In this document: positions 25,640 to 34,888 of the stretch, one piece after another | How positions within the stretch are numbered: the stretch's first letter is position 1 | How the letters are laid out: each line of letters begins with the position of its first letter | DNA from: JACKCR01 sp041390305 | Lineage (GTDB): Bacteria > Eisenbacteria > RBG-16-71-46 > CAIMUX01 | Length of the DNA stretch: 64,000 bases | NCBI GenBank assembly: GCA_041390305.1 | Contig: JAWKQE010000011.1 | Coordinates: 62,001 to 126,000, forward strand | Direction of reading: 5' to 3' | Notes under the pieces: generated by a model | Told to the model about the DNA's origin: nothing | Seen by the model: the letters and a program-made list of their open reading frames with translations, nothing else | Database searches by the model: none | Made by a program: the position numbers and the translations under genes

Positions 25640-26533
25640 TTGTCCCGCTTTCTTCCCGTCCTAGGATCTCTCTGTGCGATTGCCCTCGGCCTCGTCTTCC
25701 TCGCCGCCGGCGTCATCAAGTCGACCGATCCCTTGATGTTCGCGCAGCAGATCAGTGACTACCAGCTCACCCCGGCCTCCTGGGGACTCACGCTCGCGCA
25801 CCTTCTCATCGTGGTCGAGCTCGCGCTCGGGGTGGCGGTCATCCTCCACCTGGCACCTCGACTCGGCATCACCGGCATCCTGCTCCTCCTCGTCGTCTTC
25901 ATCGTCGCGACTGCGATTGCGTGGTCGCAGGGGAACGTGAAGCAGTGCGGATGCTTCGGACGAGCCGCCTCGCGAGGGCCTCTCGGCGTCATCATCGAGG
26001 ACTCGATCTTCGTCGTCCTCGGCCTGATCGCACTCCGCTTCGTGAAGAAGCCCGGCCCCGCGAAGAAGCGCTGGGCGGCGTTCCTCCTCCTCGTACCCGT
26101 CTTCGTCGCGCTTCCCTGGATCGGCCCACGGCTTCCGGTCGACGCCTGGGTGACGCCGATCTCGCCCGGAGCCGACCTCTCGAACATGGCGATCGACGGC
26201 CTCAAGCGGCCCGTCCAGGAAGGGAAGGTGCTTCTCGCTCTCTACGGGCAGGACTGCGCGGAGTGTGTGCAGTCACTTCCCCGCATGGACGAGATCGCGC
26301 AGGGAAACGGCGGAGAGCTCCAGGTCGTCGCGGTCCTGGCGGGCGATCAACGAGCCGCACGCGCGTTCCGCGTCGATCACGTGCCGTCCTTCGCGATCGG
26401 ATATTCGCCAGAAGCGGTCCTTCGCCAGTATTATCGCCAGGTCCCCGTTTTCGTACTCCTCGAGGACGGGGTCGTGCAGAAGGCCTGGTGGCGACGCCCT
26501 CCGGAGAAGAGTGAGGTTCTCGGGTCCCTCTGA
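25640..26533 (+). CDS. MauE/DoxX-type membrane protein fused to a thioredoxin-like domain
   Basis: The TTG at 25640 is 8 bases after GAGGGGGTGA; a GTG at 25595 is an alternative without a ribosome site. The 297-residue product has four membrane helices (VFLAAGVIKSTDP, LLIVVELALGVAVIL) and the MauE-like cysteine pair QCGCFG (C103 and C105), then a fifth helix. The C-terminal ~110 residues are thioredoxin-like with DCAECVQSLP (C206 and C209). MauE/DsbD-type proteins carry electrons across the inner membrane, so it probably services the thioredoxin upstream. Confidence 0.8.
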   Translation: MSRFLPVLGSLCAIALGLVFLAAGVIKSTDPLMFAQQISDYQLTPASWGLTLAHLLIVVELALGVAVILHLAPRLGITGILLLLVVFIVATAIAWSQGNVKQCGCFGRAASRGPLGVIIEDSIFVVLGLIALRFVKKPGPAKKRWAAFLLLVPVFVALPWIGPRLPVDAWVTPISPGADLSNMAIDGLKRPVQEGKVLLALYGQDCAECVQSLPRMDEIAQGNGGELQVVAVLAGDQRAARAFRVDHVPSFAIGYSPEAVLRQYYRQVPVFVLLEDGVVQKAWWRRPPEKSEVLGSL

Positions 26534-26610
26534 CCTGACGGCCTCGGTTCCATTTCCGGGGAGAGAGCCAGCGGTTTCGGTCTTGGCCTCGGCCTCGGCC
26601 GAGCACTCTC

Positions 26611-26695
26611 GCCGGAGTGGCGGAATCGGTAGACGCAGCGGACTTAAAATCCGCCGGGGCCTGGCCCCGTGGGGGTTCGAAGCCCCCCTCCGGCA
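26611..26695 (+). tRNA. tRNA-Leu (anticodon TAA)
   Basis: A class II tRNA. The acceptor GCCGGAG pairs with CTCCGGC, the anticodon loop CTTAAAA holds TAA, a long variable arm (GGGGCCTGGCCCC) follows and the T arm contains GGGTTCGAAGCCC. CCA is not encoded (ACATT follows). Confidence 0.96.
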
Positions 26696-26967
26696 CATTC
26701 TTCCCATCCCCGCGCCACCGTGTCCCCCTCGGGGCACTTTCGCTCTCTTCCGAGAGGGTTTTGACCCGACTCAACTCGTTCATTTGCAAGCGTTCGTGAG
26801 TTTCCGGTGAGGGTTTCCCTCCACCCGCCCGATTCCTTCTCTACAGGCGACGACCGACCCGCGCACACGACTCCGACGAGCTCGACGGACCTCACGCGCC
26901 CCTGGTCGTCACGTTCGAGCGGGGCAGACCTCGCTCGAGAATCCAGCTACTGGTGTGAGGAGGAAGG

Positions 26968-27740
26968 ATGTCCCGGATTCTCTGGGCTGCGGGGGCGGTG
27001 TCCCTCTGCGTTGCGGCATGTTCGTCGTCGAGCACCAACTCCATCCCTCGGTCGACGCGAGCGATGCCAACGACCACTACGTCGCCGAATACGCGACCAT
27101 GCTCTCCTACGAGCCCAACTCTGTCGTCGCGCTCTCCGGACGCACCGAGGGCGAGGAGCTGGTGCTCACCGTCTCCGTCCGGAACGCGTCGGAGAACCCC
27201 GTCGATGTCGATCCCGCGGAGATCCTGGTCTGTGCCGGCGATCACAACGCGACCACGATGACGCTCGAAGCGTTTTCACCGTCTCGCTACCTCGAGCGGC
27301 AGACCGTCGCCCAGGCGAGCAAGCTCGCGACGCGTGCCGAGTCCGTCGACTGGATCCGCGCTCAGAGCACGTACCAGGTGTCCGAGATCACCCGCGTCGA
27401 TCCGGTTGCTCTCGACGCCGAAGGCAGCTTCCTCGGCCAGACCGACGCCCCAGACACCTGGACCAGCGCCGTCCGCCTCAGCCAGGAGATCGAACGCGAA
27501 GCCGAGCAGTGGGGCGTCCGCCTCGACGCCGTCGCCTCGGAACTCCTCTGGCCCGCTACCCTGGGCCCCGAGGAATACACCTACGGCAAGATCGCCCTCC
27601 CGAACCCCGCAGGCACCGGCGAGTACACGATCGTCGTCCCCGTAGGCCAGGACCTCCACGCCTTCCGCCTCCTCACCGACCCGTCGGGAACGCAAGGGTC
27701 TCCCAACAGCCCGGTTCCGGCACTCGTCACCGAGAACTAG
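26968..27740 (+). CDS. Hypothetical lipoprotein, one frameshift near its N-terminus
   Basis: A strong GGAGGA site precedes the ATG at 26968, which begins a lipoprotein signal MSRILWAAGAVSLCVAAC. The frame changes at about 27045, after the Ser/Thr linker, to the long frame DASDANDHYVAEYATMLSYEP...LVTEN that ends at 27740. The long frame also has an upstream start at 26955, but that start lacks a signal. The mature domain (~225 residues) has beta-rich segments (ELVLTVSVRNASENPVDVDP) like a late-embryogenesis or immunoglobulin-type fold. Function is unknown. The frame change may be a sequencing error. Confidence 0.6.
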
Positions 27741-27760
27741 AAGCACATCCGACAGCGGAA

Positions 27761-27796
27761 ACTCCTGGAGCGAGCCCACCCCTCGCCTCCAGGAGT
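27761..27796. terminator. Terminator-like hairpin after the lipoprotein gene
   Basis: ACTCCTGGAG-CGAG pairs with CTCG-C-CTCCAGGAGT (14 bp, one bulge, 7-base loop), 20 bases after the lipoprotein stop. There is no T run, so it is a possible Rho-assisted terminator or 3' stabiliser. Confidence 0.5.
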
Positions 27797-27932
27797 GGCC
27801 ACCAGGCCGTTCCCATCGCCACGCCTCTCGTCACCACCGCGCGCGGTGGGCGCCCAGCAGGTGCGAGTCCTCCCTCGGGCTGGTCGAATCCTCGACCCTC
27901 TCCGAAGCCAATCTCAGCAACACGCCGAATGA

Positions 27933-27989
27933 GCCCCCTGGGCGTCCTGGAGATTTCGTCCCTCGAAATCGGAAGGACGCGCAGGGGGC
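27933..27989. repeat. Long symmetric hairpin (REP-like palindrome)
   Basis: Left arm 27933-27958 and right arm 27964-27989 are complementary about one centre. The paired blocks are GCCCCCTG/CAGGGGGC, GCGTCCT/AGGACGC and GATTTCG/CGAAATC, interrupted only by a G/G mismatch and a GGA/GGA internal loop. In total 22 of 26 positions pair. It lies in the gap between convergent genes and may be a transcription barrier or a mobile palindromic element. Confidence 0.75.
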
Positions 27990-28051
27990 GTAGACGGCGA
28001 AGTGCTCCGAAAGCGGCAGAGGGATCGACGGACGTAGACGGCGAAGTGCTC
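27989..28051. repeat. Pair of 19-base direct repeats
   Basis: CGTAGACGGCGAAGTGCTC occurs at 27989-28007 and 28033-28051. The first copy abuts the right arm of the long hairpin, and the second is 40 bases from the antiporter stop codon. Confidence 0.7.
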
Positions 28052-28091
28052 GCCGGATCGCGAGCGCGAAACACAGAGGCCGGTGCCGGCC

Positions 28092-29414
28092 CTAGTGTGC
28101 GGCCGGTACCGCCACCCCCCGCACCACGCGGCCGATCGTCAGCCCCTGGAAGACGATCGAGAACACGACGATCGCGTACGTGACCGTGAGGATCGCGCCG
28201 CGTCCCTCGAACTCGGGCAGGGACAGCGCCAGCGCGACGGAGATGCCGCCCTTGAGTCCGCCCCAGGTCAGCACCTTGAGCGCGCCGGGTGCAGGTTCGC
28301 GGTCCATCCGCAGCACCGAGGTCGGGAACCAGACGGAGATCCACCGCGCGATGAGTCCGATCGGGATGAGGGCGAACCCCGCGAGGATATAGGGCCGCGA
28401 GAGTTCGACCGCGAAGATCTCGAGGCCGACGAGGAGGAAGAGGATCGCGTTCAGCATTTCGTCGATGAACGCCCACACGATGTCGAGCGCGTTCCTCGTG
28501 CGCGCCGACATGGCGAGGCGGCGTCCGCGGTTGCCGATGAAGAGGCCGGCCACGACGCAGGCGAGCGGCGCGGAGACGTGGAGCCGAAATGCGAAGTAGG
28601 TGAGGCCCATGACGAGCGCCATGCTGAGCAGGATCTCGAGGTTCGGTTCGTCGAGGTGGCGCATGGCGAGGTAGATGAGGTAGCCAGTACCGAGTCCGAG
28701 CGCGATACCGCCTCCCACCTCGGCGAAGAAGAAACGCGCCAGGCTGCCGATGCCGAGCCCGGCGCCGTGGCCCGCCGCGGCTCCGTGTCTGGCCGCCGCC
28801 GCCCCGTGACCCGCCGCTTCGTGGCCGACGCCGCTCGCGGCTGCCCAGGCGAGGAGAGCTCCGAACACGACCACGGCGAACCCGTCGTTGAAGAGGCTCT
28901 CTCCGGCGACCTTGATCTCGAGGTTCCGCGGGGCCCCGACCGCCTTCATGATCCCCAGCACCGCGATCGGGTCCGTGGGCGAGATGAGCGCGCCGAAGAC
29001 GAGGCAGTAGGGGAGAGCGATCGAAACCCCGAGGAGCTGGAAGACACCAAAGCTCGCGAAGCCGATGATCGCGGTGGAGATGAGGAGGCCGAGGGAGGCG
29101 AGGGCGAGGACCGACACCTTGTGCTCGACCAGGTCTTCCATTTCGACGTGGAGCGCTCCCGCGAAGAGGAGGAAGCTCAGCATCCCGTGCATGAGGGCGT
29201 CGTGGAAGTCGATCGACATCACGGCGGTGCGGACGGGACCGACGAGCCCGGCTCCCGGCATCAGCCCGTCGAGCACGAGAACCGCCGCCGAGGCCGCCAG
29301 AGCAGAGAGCATGAGTCCGATCGTGAACGGCAGCCGAAGGACGTGGTGGTTGAAGAGTCCGAAGGCTGCTGCCAGCATGAGCAGGACGGCGGCGGTGTCG
29401 AAGACGTTCGTCAT
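28092..29414 (-). CDS. CPA1-type Na+/H+ antiporter with His/Ala-rich loop
   Basis: A 440-residue membrane protein with about 12 helices. The ion-site region ISPTDPIAVLGI and GESLFNDGFAVVVF are signatures of the NhaP/CPA1 family. A non-family insert (about residues 195-225; HEAAGHGAAAARHG and AAAGHGAG) is rich in His and Ala between helices. It exchanges sodium or potassium for protons at the inner membrane, for pH and salt homeostasis. The structured intergenic DNA follows its stop. It is divergent from the SirB1-HspQ gene. Confidence 0.88.
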   Translation of the reverse strand: MTNVFDTAAVLLMLAAAFGLFNHHVLRLPFTIGLMLSALAASAAVLVLDGLMPGAGLVGPVRTAVMSIDFHDALMHGMLSFLLFAGALHVEMEDLVEHKVSVLALASLGLLISTAIIGFASFGVFQLLGVSIALPYCLVFGALISPTDPIAVLGIMKAVGAPRNLEIKVAGESLFNDGFAVVVFGALLAWAAASGVGHEAAGHGAAAARHGAAAGHGAGLGIGSLARFFFAEVGGGIALGLGTGYLIYLAMRHLDEPNLEILLSMALVMGLTYFAFRLHVSAPLACVVAGLFIGNRGRRLAMSARTRNALDIVWAFIDEMLNAILFLLVGLEIFAVELSRPYILAGFALIPIGLIARWISVWFPTSVLRMDREPAPGALKVLTWGGLKGGISVALALSLPEFEGRGAILTVTYAIVVFSIVFQGLTIGRVVRGVAVPAAH

Positions 29415-29572
29415 TTGGGACGTTGCCTCCCGGGACGGGCCCGGAACCGATTCGGGACGAGCCGCGGCTCCGGGACGGCCAGGGGCGCATGGAGTTCCCG
29501 GAAGAGATCGGCTCAGGGTTTGGAAGCGGTTACCATAGTCGGAGCCAGCGGGGGCGCAAGGAGAAGGTTCTG

Positions 29573-30760
29573 ATGGGAGAGAAGAAAGACCTCGTCCATC
29601 TGCTCAAGTTGATCGACGACCCAGAGCCGAACGTGCGTCGGGCGGTCGACGATAAGCTCGGCAGCTATGGCTGGGAACTCGGGGCCGCACTCGCCTCGGT
29701 CGATCCGCGCCCGGACCCGGAACACCTCCGCCTCATCGAAGGGCGTCTTGCCGCCGATCGTCGGTCCCGTCTCCGGGAGCGCTGGCAGTCCTGGATGGCC
29801 GAACCGTCCGGCTGGAGGAAACTCGAGTCCGCGCTCGCCGCGATCGCGGAGTACCAGACCGGAATCACCCGGCCGACTCCGCTCTCCGACCACCTCGACC
29901 GGCTCACGACCGAGTACCGGAGCTCGTACCCGGAGCCGTCGCCCGAGACGCTTGCGGAGTTCCTCTTCCGGAACCGGCTGAGCGGCGCGCCGTCCGGTGG
30001 ATGGCGCTCCCATCACAGCAATCTCGTCTACGTGATCGAAGAGGGCGAAGGGCTTCCGCTCGCACTGGCCTGCGTCTACCTGCTGGTCGGGGCGCGGCTC
30101 GGGCTCGAACTCGAGGGATGCAACTTCCCCAAGCACTTCTACGCGCGGTTCCGTCGGGACGGCAAAGTGGTCCTGGTCGATGGGTACCGGAAGGGCGAAC
30201 TCATCCAGGAGTCCGAGATGGTGCGCCGTCATCCCGAACTGGGCGACGCGGCGCGCGTCTTCTGCCGGATGCCGACGGACGCCGAAGCGATCGTGCTCCG
30301 GGCGCTCCGCAACGTGATCCAGTCCTACGCGCGCGAGAAGCGGAAGGAGGATCGTCAGATCTTCCGCGCCTGGCACGACGAACTCACCCAGTCACTCCGC
30401 GAGGCCGGGGACGTGGCGCCGATCGAGCTGTCTCCCGCGCCCGCTTTCCAGACCGGCCAGCTCGTACGTCACCAGAAGAGCGGCTACCGCGGCGTCATCG
30501 TCAACCTGGACCTCACCTGTCAGGCGGACGAAGACTGGTACCGCAGCAATCCGACCCAACCCGACCGACAGCAGCCCTGGTACCACGTCCTGGTCGATGG
30601 CGCCCAGGTCGTGACCTACACGGCGGAGAACTCTCTCGAACCTGATGACTCCAAGGCCGAGGTGAGGCATCCTCTCGTCCCGTACTTCTTCGAGGCGTTC
30701 GAGAAGGGACGGTATCGGAGGAACCGGGAGCCGTGGCCAGGATGGCACACGCAGCGCTGA
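29573..30760 (+). CDS. SirB1-type transglutaminase-like protein fused to HspQ/YccV domain
   Basis: The ATG at 29573 follows AAGGAGAAGG. The 395-residue protein has a Transglut_core2 (SirB1-like) region at about 45-270 (AAIAEYQTG, GLPLALACVYLLVGARLGLE, GCNFPKHFYARF). A C-terminal HspQ/YccV domain follows at about 285-375 (GQLVRHQKSGYRGVIVNLD, QPWYHVLVDGAQVVTYTAEN). Alone, HspQ-type proteins bind Lon or hemimethylated DNA. The catalytic cysteine of true transglutaminases appears as GC in the EGCNFPKH segment. The function of this two-domain protein is not established. Confidence 0.8.
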   Translation: MGEKKDLVHLLKLIDDPEPNVRRAVDDKLGSYGWELGAALASVDPRPDPEHLRLIEGRLAADRRSRLRERWQSWMAEPSGWRKLESALAAIAEYQTGITRPTPLSDHLDRLTTEYRSSYPEPSPETLAEFLFRNRLSGAPSGGWRSHHSNLVYVIEEGEGLPLALACVYLLVGARLGLELEGCNFPKHFYARFRRDGKVVLVDGYRKGELIQESEMVRRHPELGDAARVFCRMPTDAEAIVLRALRNVIQSYAREKRKEDRQIFRAWHDELTQSLREAGDVAPIELSPAPAFQTGQLVRHQKSGYRGVIVNLDLTCQADEDWYRSNPTQPDRQQPWYHVLVDGAQVVTYTAENSLEPDDSKAEVRHPLVPYFFEAFEKGRYRRNREPWPGWHTQR

Positions 30761-30872
30761 CGGAGCGCTTTGGGCCCACGAGTGGCCGGCGCACGCGCGG
30801 CACTGGAGCCGGTTCGTTGGAGAGCGCGCACACGATCCCGGAGGGTCGTGCGAGGTTTGGGGGGAGGGAGTC

Positions 30873-31997
30873 GTGTCGGAAGATCCCACGCGGGAGAGCG
30901 AGTCACCCGGGAAGCAGAGTGAACGGCCTTCGGAAGACGAGCGCCTGACCCGGCCCGTCTCCGCCGAACTTGACGAGGTCCTGGGACAGCGCTTTCCCGT
31001 CCTCGACGACGGGTTCGTTCGGGTCGTCGACTACATGGGAGCGGACGAATCGATCGTCCAGGCCGCGCGCGTCTCCTACGGCCGCGGGACGAAGAAGGTG
31101 CACGAAGACCGCGGCCTCATCCGCTACCTCCTCCGCCACCGTCACACGACGCCGTTCGAGATGTGCGAGATCAAGTTCCACGTGCGCGTCCCGATGGACT
31201 GCTGGCGCCAGTGGATCCGCCACCGCACGGCGAACGTGAACGAGTACTCCACCCGCTACTCCGAAGCGATCGATGCGTCGCAGCGCACGTCCCCGGACGC
31301 CTGGCGCGTGCAGTCGACCGGGAACCGGCAGGGGAGCGGGGGCATGCTTCCCGAGGACGTCGGCCAGACGCTGAGTGACGAGGAAGCCCGCTACCAGGAC
31401 GAGGCCCGGCGCCTCTACGAGGCTCGTCTCGAAGCGGGCGTTGCGCGGGAACAGGCGCGGAAGGACCTTCCGCTCTCGACCTACACCGAGGCCTACTGGA
31501 AGGTCGACCTCCACAACCTGCTCCACTTTCTCGCCCTACGTATGGACTCCCACGCGCAGGAAGAGATCCGCTCGTACGCGACCGTGATGGGGGAGGAGAT
31601 CGTCCGCCGTTGGTGTCCGCTCGTGTGGGAGGCGTTCGTCGACTACCGGATGGAGTCGCTCTCCCTCACCCGACTCGACGTCTCGATCCTGGAGGCGCTC
31701 CACGGCGCGGGCCCCGATGCGGCACGCGCCCGCGCCGATGAACTGGGGTGGCTCGAGGTCGGCACCTCGGGACGTTCAAGCGGAACCGGGAGCGGGCGGA
31801 GTGCGAGGCCAAGCTCGAACGGCTCGGCCTCCCGATTCCTGGGTGGAGTAGCCGGCGGTCTCATGAGTCGCGGGCTCACGCCAATCCCCACCGCGGCGCC
31901 CAGCGCGGCCGGCATCCGACACGGTCAATTCATCCCGCGGATCGTCGGCACCGGCATCATGAGCACGCCGTCGTCGCCCGTACCGAGACCGAGCTGA
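30873..31997 (+). CDS. thyX: FAD-dependent thymidylate synthase, C-terminus probably frameshifted
   Basis: The GTG at 30873 follows GGGAGGGAG. The ThyX signature RHRTANVNEYSTRYS starts at residue 116, with the flavin/dUMP contacts HTTPFEMCE before it and DLPLSTYTEAYWKVDLHNLLHFL later. It makes dTMP with NADPH and methylene-tetrahydrofolate. The natural end is probably near 31850. After GWLEVGT at about 31770 another frame continues RNRERAECEAKLERLGLP, whereas the long tail in this frame is low-complexity and overlaps sppA on the other strand. Confidence 0.85.
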   Translation: MSEDPTRESESPGKQSERPSEDERLTRPVSAELDEVLGQRFPVLDDGFVRVVDYMGADESIVQAARVSYGRGTKKVHEDRGLIRYLLRHRHTTPFEMCEIKFHVRVPMDCWRQWIRHRTANVNEYSTRYSEAIDASQRTSPDAWRVQSTGNRQGSGGMLPEDVGQTLSDEEARYQDEARRLYEARLEAGVAREQARKDLPLSTYTEAYWKVDLHNLLHFLALRMDSHAQEEIRSYATVMGEEIVRRWCPLVWEAFVDYRMESLSLTRLDVSILEALHGAGPDAARARADELGWLEVGTSGRSSGTGSGRSARPSSNGSASRFLGGVAGGLMSRGLTPIPTAAPSAAGIRHGQFIPRIVGTGIMSTPSSPVPRPS

Positions 31998-33687
31998 TCG
32001 GCGAGAACCAAGAACAGGCGGAGCGTCGTCAGCCGCGCGGCACGCACCATGGCGGCTACGTTCCCGTCCGCTCGAGCTTCTCCGCGATCAGCTCCCACGT
32101 GCTCTTGGGGCCGGGGAACGGACGCGGAGCAGCCGTCGTCCGGATCGAGGTCGGCGAGATCGACCGCGACGCGCGCGGCGTCGTCGAGTCCGCCGAGCTG
32201 GTCGACGAGGCCGAGCTTCACTGCATCCTGTCCGGTCAGACGCGTCCGCGCACGCAGCCGCCCAGGTTCCTCGAGTAGCCCCCGGTCGGAGGCCGCCTTG
32301 CCGGTGAAGTCTCCGTAGACCCGGTCGAGGAACTGCTCGATGTGCTGCCATTCGCTCTCGGTGTAGGGCTTGTTCGTCGAGAACATCCCCGAGTTCTGGC
32401 TGGTGGCGACCGCGTCAGGGCTCACGCCGACCGCTGCATCAGGCCGCCCATGTCGAGCTTGCCTCCGTAGACGCCGATCGAACCGGTGAGCGTTCCGGGC
32501 TGGGCGACGATCGCGTCCGCGCCCATGGAGCAGTATCCGCCCGAGGCGGCGTAGTCGCCCATCGAGACGACGATCGGCTTTCCCTTCTCCTTCGCGCGCT
32601 GCGACTTCGCGGCGCGATGTCAGACGCGACGTAGGAGCCGCCGGGTGAGCTGACGCGGAAGACGATCGCGTCGACACGGTCGTTGTCGACGGCTTCGCGG
32701 AGGGCGCGGGCGGCGGTCGCGGCGCCGAAGACAGGATCTCCGCCGAATCCGCCGACCGAACTCTCTCTCCGCGCTGGATCGCCGTATCCGTGGACGAGCG
32801 CGAGCGTGGCACTGCGCCTTCGTGCGGACGCCCTCCACCTTGATGTACTCGGTGGGGCCGACGACGTGGGAGTCGTCGCGTACGCCGAGTTCCGCGTCGA
32901 CCTGGTCCGCGTACTTGAGCCCGTCGATGAAGCCGGCGTCCAACGCGTCGCTCGCGATGAGCGGGCACTTGTCGATCCAGCCACGTACTTCATCCAGGTC
33001 ATGTCGCGCGACTCGGCGATCCCTTCGGTGATCTGCGCGAAGGCGCATCGATGGTGCTGACTCGACTCCCGGTGCGCGGGGGTGAACTCCCTTCTGGAGG
33101 TACATGTCAGCCGCGTTCTTGTACTCCCAGCGCTTGTCGATCTCGGGATCGATGCCGATCTTCTCAGGCGTCCCTTTGACGAACGGGGACTCGAGATAGA
33201 GCCGGTCAGGTTGAGGTCTCCGGACGGCTGCAGGTAGACCTTGTCGAACGCTCGCGGTGGTACGAGGTGTTGCCCGGCGAGAGTTCACCGAACGTCTCCG
33301 CGAAGGCGATGCACGGCTTCCCGGACTCGCGGAAGCGCTCGACCGCATTCCGCACTTCCTGGAGCTGGGCGAAGCCGAGCTGGACCCCACCGATCCGCCC
33401 ACGAGGGCCGTGATCCGGTCGTCGTCCCAGGCGTGATCGATCGAGTCGACGATGTCCCGGAGGGTGGGGAGTCGTCCATGAGGATGCGGGCGAACGGATC
33501 GTCCGGCACCACCGGTCTCGACGACCGGCTGCTCGAACTCGATCGCCAGGACCGTGTCCTGCGGGATTCCCCGCTCATTCCCGGACCAGGCCGCGACGCT
33601 GAGCAGGAAGACGACGAATCCGCCGAAGAAGAGCAGGATCGAGATCGCCCCGATCACTGCGAGAGGCCACAGAAAGAAACGCTGCAT
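31925..33687 (-). pseudogene. sppA: Signal peptide peptidase SppA, multiply frameshifted
   Basis: The minus strand begins MQRFFLWPLAVIGAISILLFFGG, a membrane anchor followed by the SppA core (DTVLAIEFEQPVVETG). Family blocks recur in different frames: YLESPFVKGTPEKIGIDPE, IDKCPLIASDALDAGFIDGL, VFRVSSPGGSYVASDI, AASGGYCSMGAD with the catalytic serine, TGSIGVYGGKLDMGG and the final FSTNKPYTESEWQHIEQFLDRVYGDFTGKAA. At least five frame changes occur. SppA degrades signal peptides in the inner membrane. The conserved blocks are intact at residue level, so assembly errors are more likely than true decay. Confidence 0.7.
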
Positions 33688-33899
33688 CCTTGCCTCCCGC
33701 CTGGAGTTCCGGCCGTGGACCGGCTTCGGGCATCAGGCCGCCGAGTCACCTGTTGACTCCTTGTCATCGTCACCCAGACGCCCGGCTTCACCGCTGGCGC
33801 CATGGGCCAACCTCGCCCGGAGCTGGGGCGTCCGGGCCGCGGACCCGGAGGGCTACCCGAGGTCGGATCTCTCTATTCGGGCTGGTGCGGTCGGGGGTT

Positions 33900-34723
33900 C
33901 CCGGACGGCTTCCGCCGTGGCAACCTCTCGCGATGCAGACGAGAAGGAACGGGATCACCTCTACCGGGAAGCGATGCCCGGGCAGCCTGGGAGGGAGCGC
34001 CGGAAGGCCTCCTCACGCTCTTCCGAGTCGATCGAACCGCTACGACCGGCTGAACGTTACCTCAGCCTCGGGATCGACCAGGCCTGGCGGCGTTGGGCGG
34101 TCCGTTCCGTCGGATCGAGGCCCCGGGACCGTGGCTCGACGTCGCGAGCGGCACCAGGGACCTCGCCGCGTACGCGGAGGATCCGCCTCCACCGCACGAG
34201 GGCGGAAGCTCATCGTTCCGACCTCAGCAGGTTCTCCTGGGAGTCGGAGGAGCCAAGCTCGCGGCGCATGGGTCGGCAAGGCGACGCCAGTGGCTTCAGG
34301 TCCAGAGCCAGCATTCCGGCGCCGCCGCCAAGGATGGACCGGCTCCCGTTTCGCTCCGAGTCCTTTGGCGCGGTGATCCAGGGGTTCGCGCTCCGGCACT
34401 GCGAGGACTACGCGGGAGGTTCTTCCGGGGCTCCACCGGATCCTCGAGCCGGGTGGCCAGGTCATCCTCGATATGCGCTATCCGAGGGACGGCTTTGGCT
34501 CCGGCTTCTATCGGCTCTACTTCGGGCAGGTGCTCCCTCGGATTGCCGGCTGGTTGGGAGCGGACCGGAAGGCCTACCAGTTTCGCTGGTCGATTCGGTC
34601 GTGTCGCTCCCTCAGGGGGCGGCATTGGTCGACACGTTGGCCCAGGCCGGGTTCGAGCGGGTGGAATCGCGGCGCGGGCTTCCTCGGAGCGGTCCATCTT
34701 CTGTCGGGTGGAAGCCGAGCTGA
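33900..34723 (+). pseudogene. UbiE/MenG-type SAM methyltransferase, frameshifted
   Basis: Fragments on the plus strand assemble into a class I methyltransferase. RYLSLGIDQAWRRWAV leads to RIEAPGPWLDVASGTRDLA (the SAM motif), then PFRSESFGAVIQGFALRHCED, EPGGQVILDMRYP, FYRLYFGQVLPRIAGWLGAD and LVDTLAQAGFERVESR. This is the UbiE/COQ5 demethylmenaquinone methyltransferase pattern. Pieces lie in at least three frames, with stops between them. The start is not clear; the region from about 33900 is a best estimate. The GT2 gene follows. Confidence 0.6.
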
Positions 34724-34888
34724 CGGTGGGGTCCTTTGTCGTCCCCTGGGCGACTGCCTATATTCGGCTGATTCTCGAAACCTGCGGACGCGCAGGACGC
34801 GGAAGGGGCGACACGACTTGCAGACGAGCGACGGAACGAGTGAGCGGAATGCAGAGGAGGTGACCCAGGAGCCCCGCTCGTCACCATC

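Noticed and set aside
27989..28051. Attachment-site pair
   Set aside because: The two 19-base repeats are only 44 bases apart with nothing between them that could be a mobile element.
31800..31997. C-terminal tail of the thyX frame (Ser/Gly/Pro-rich)
   Set aside because: It overlaps sppA on the other strand, is not ThyX-like, and the expected ThyX end is found in another frame.
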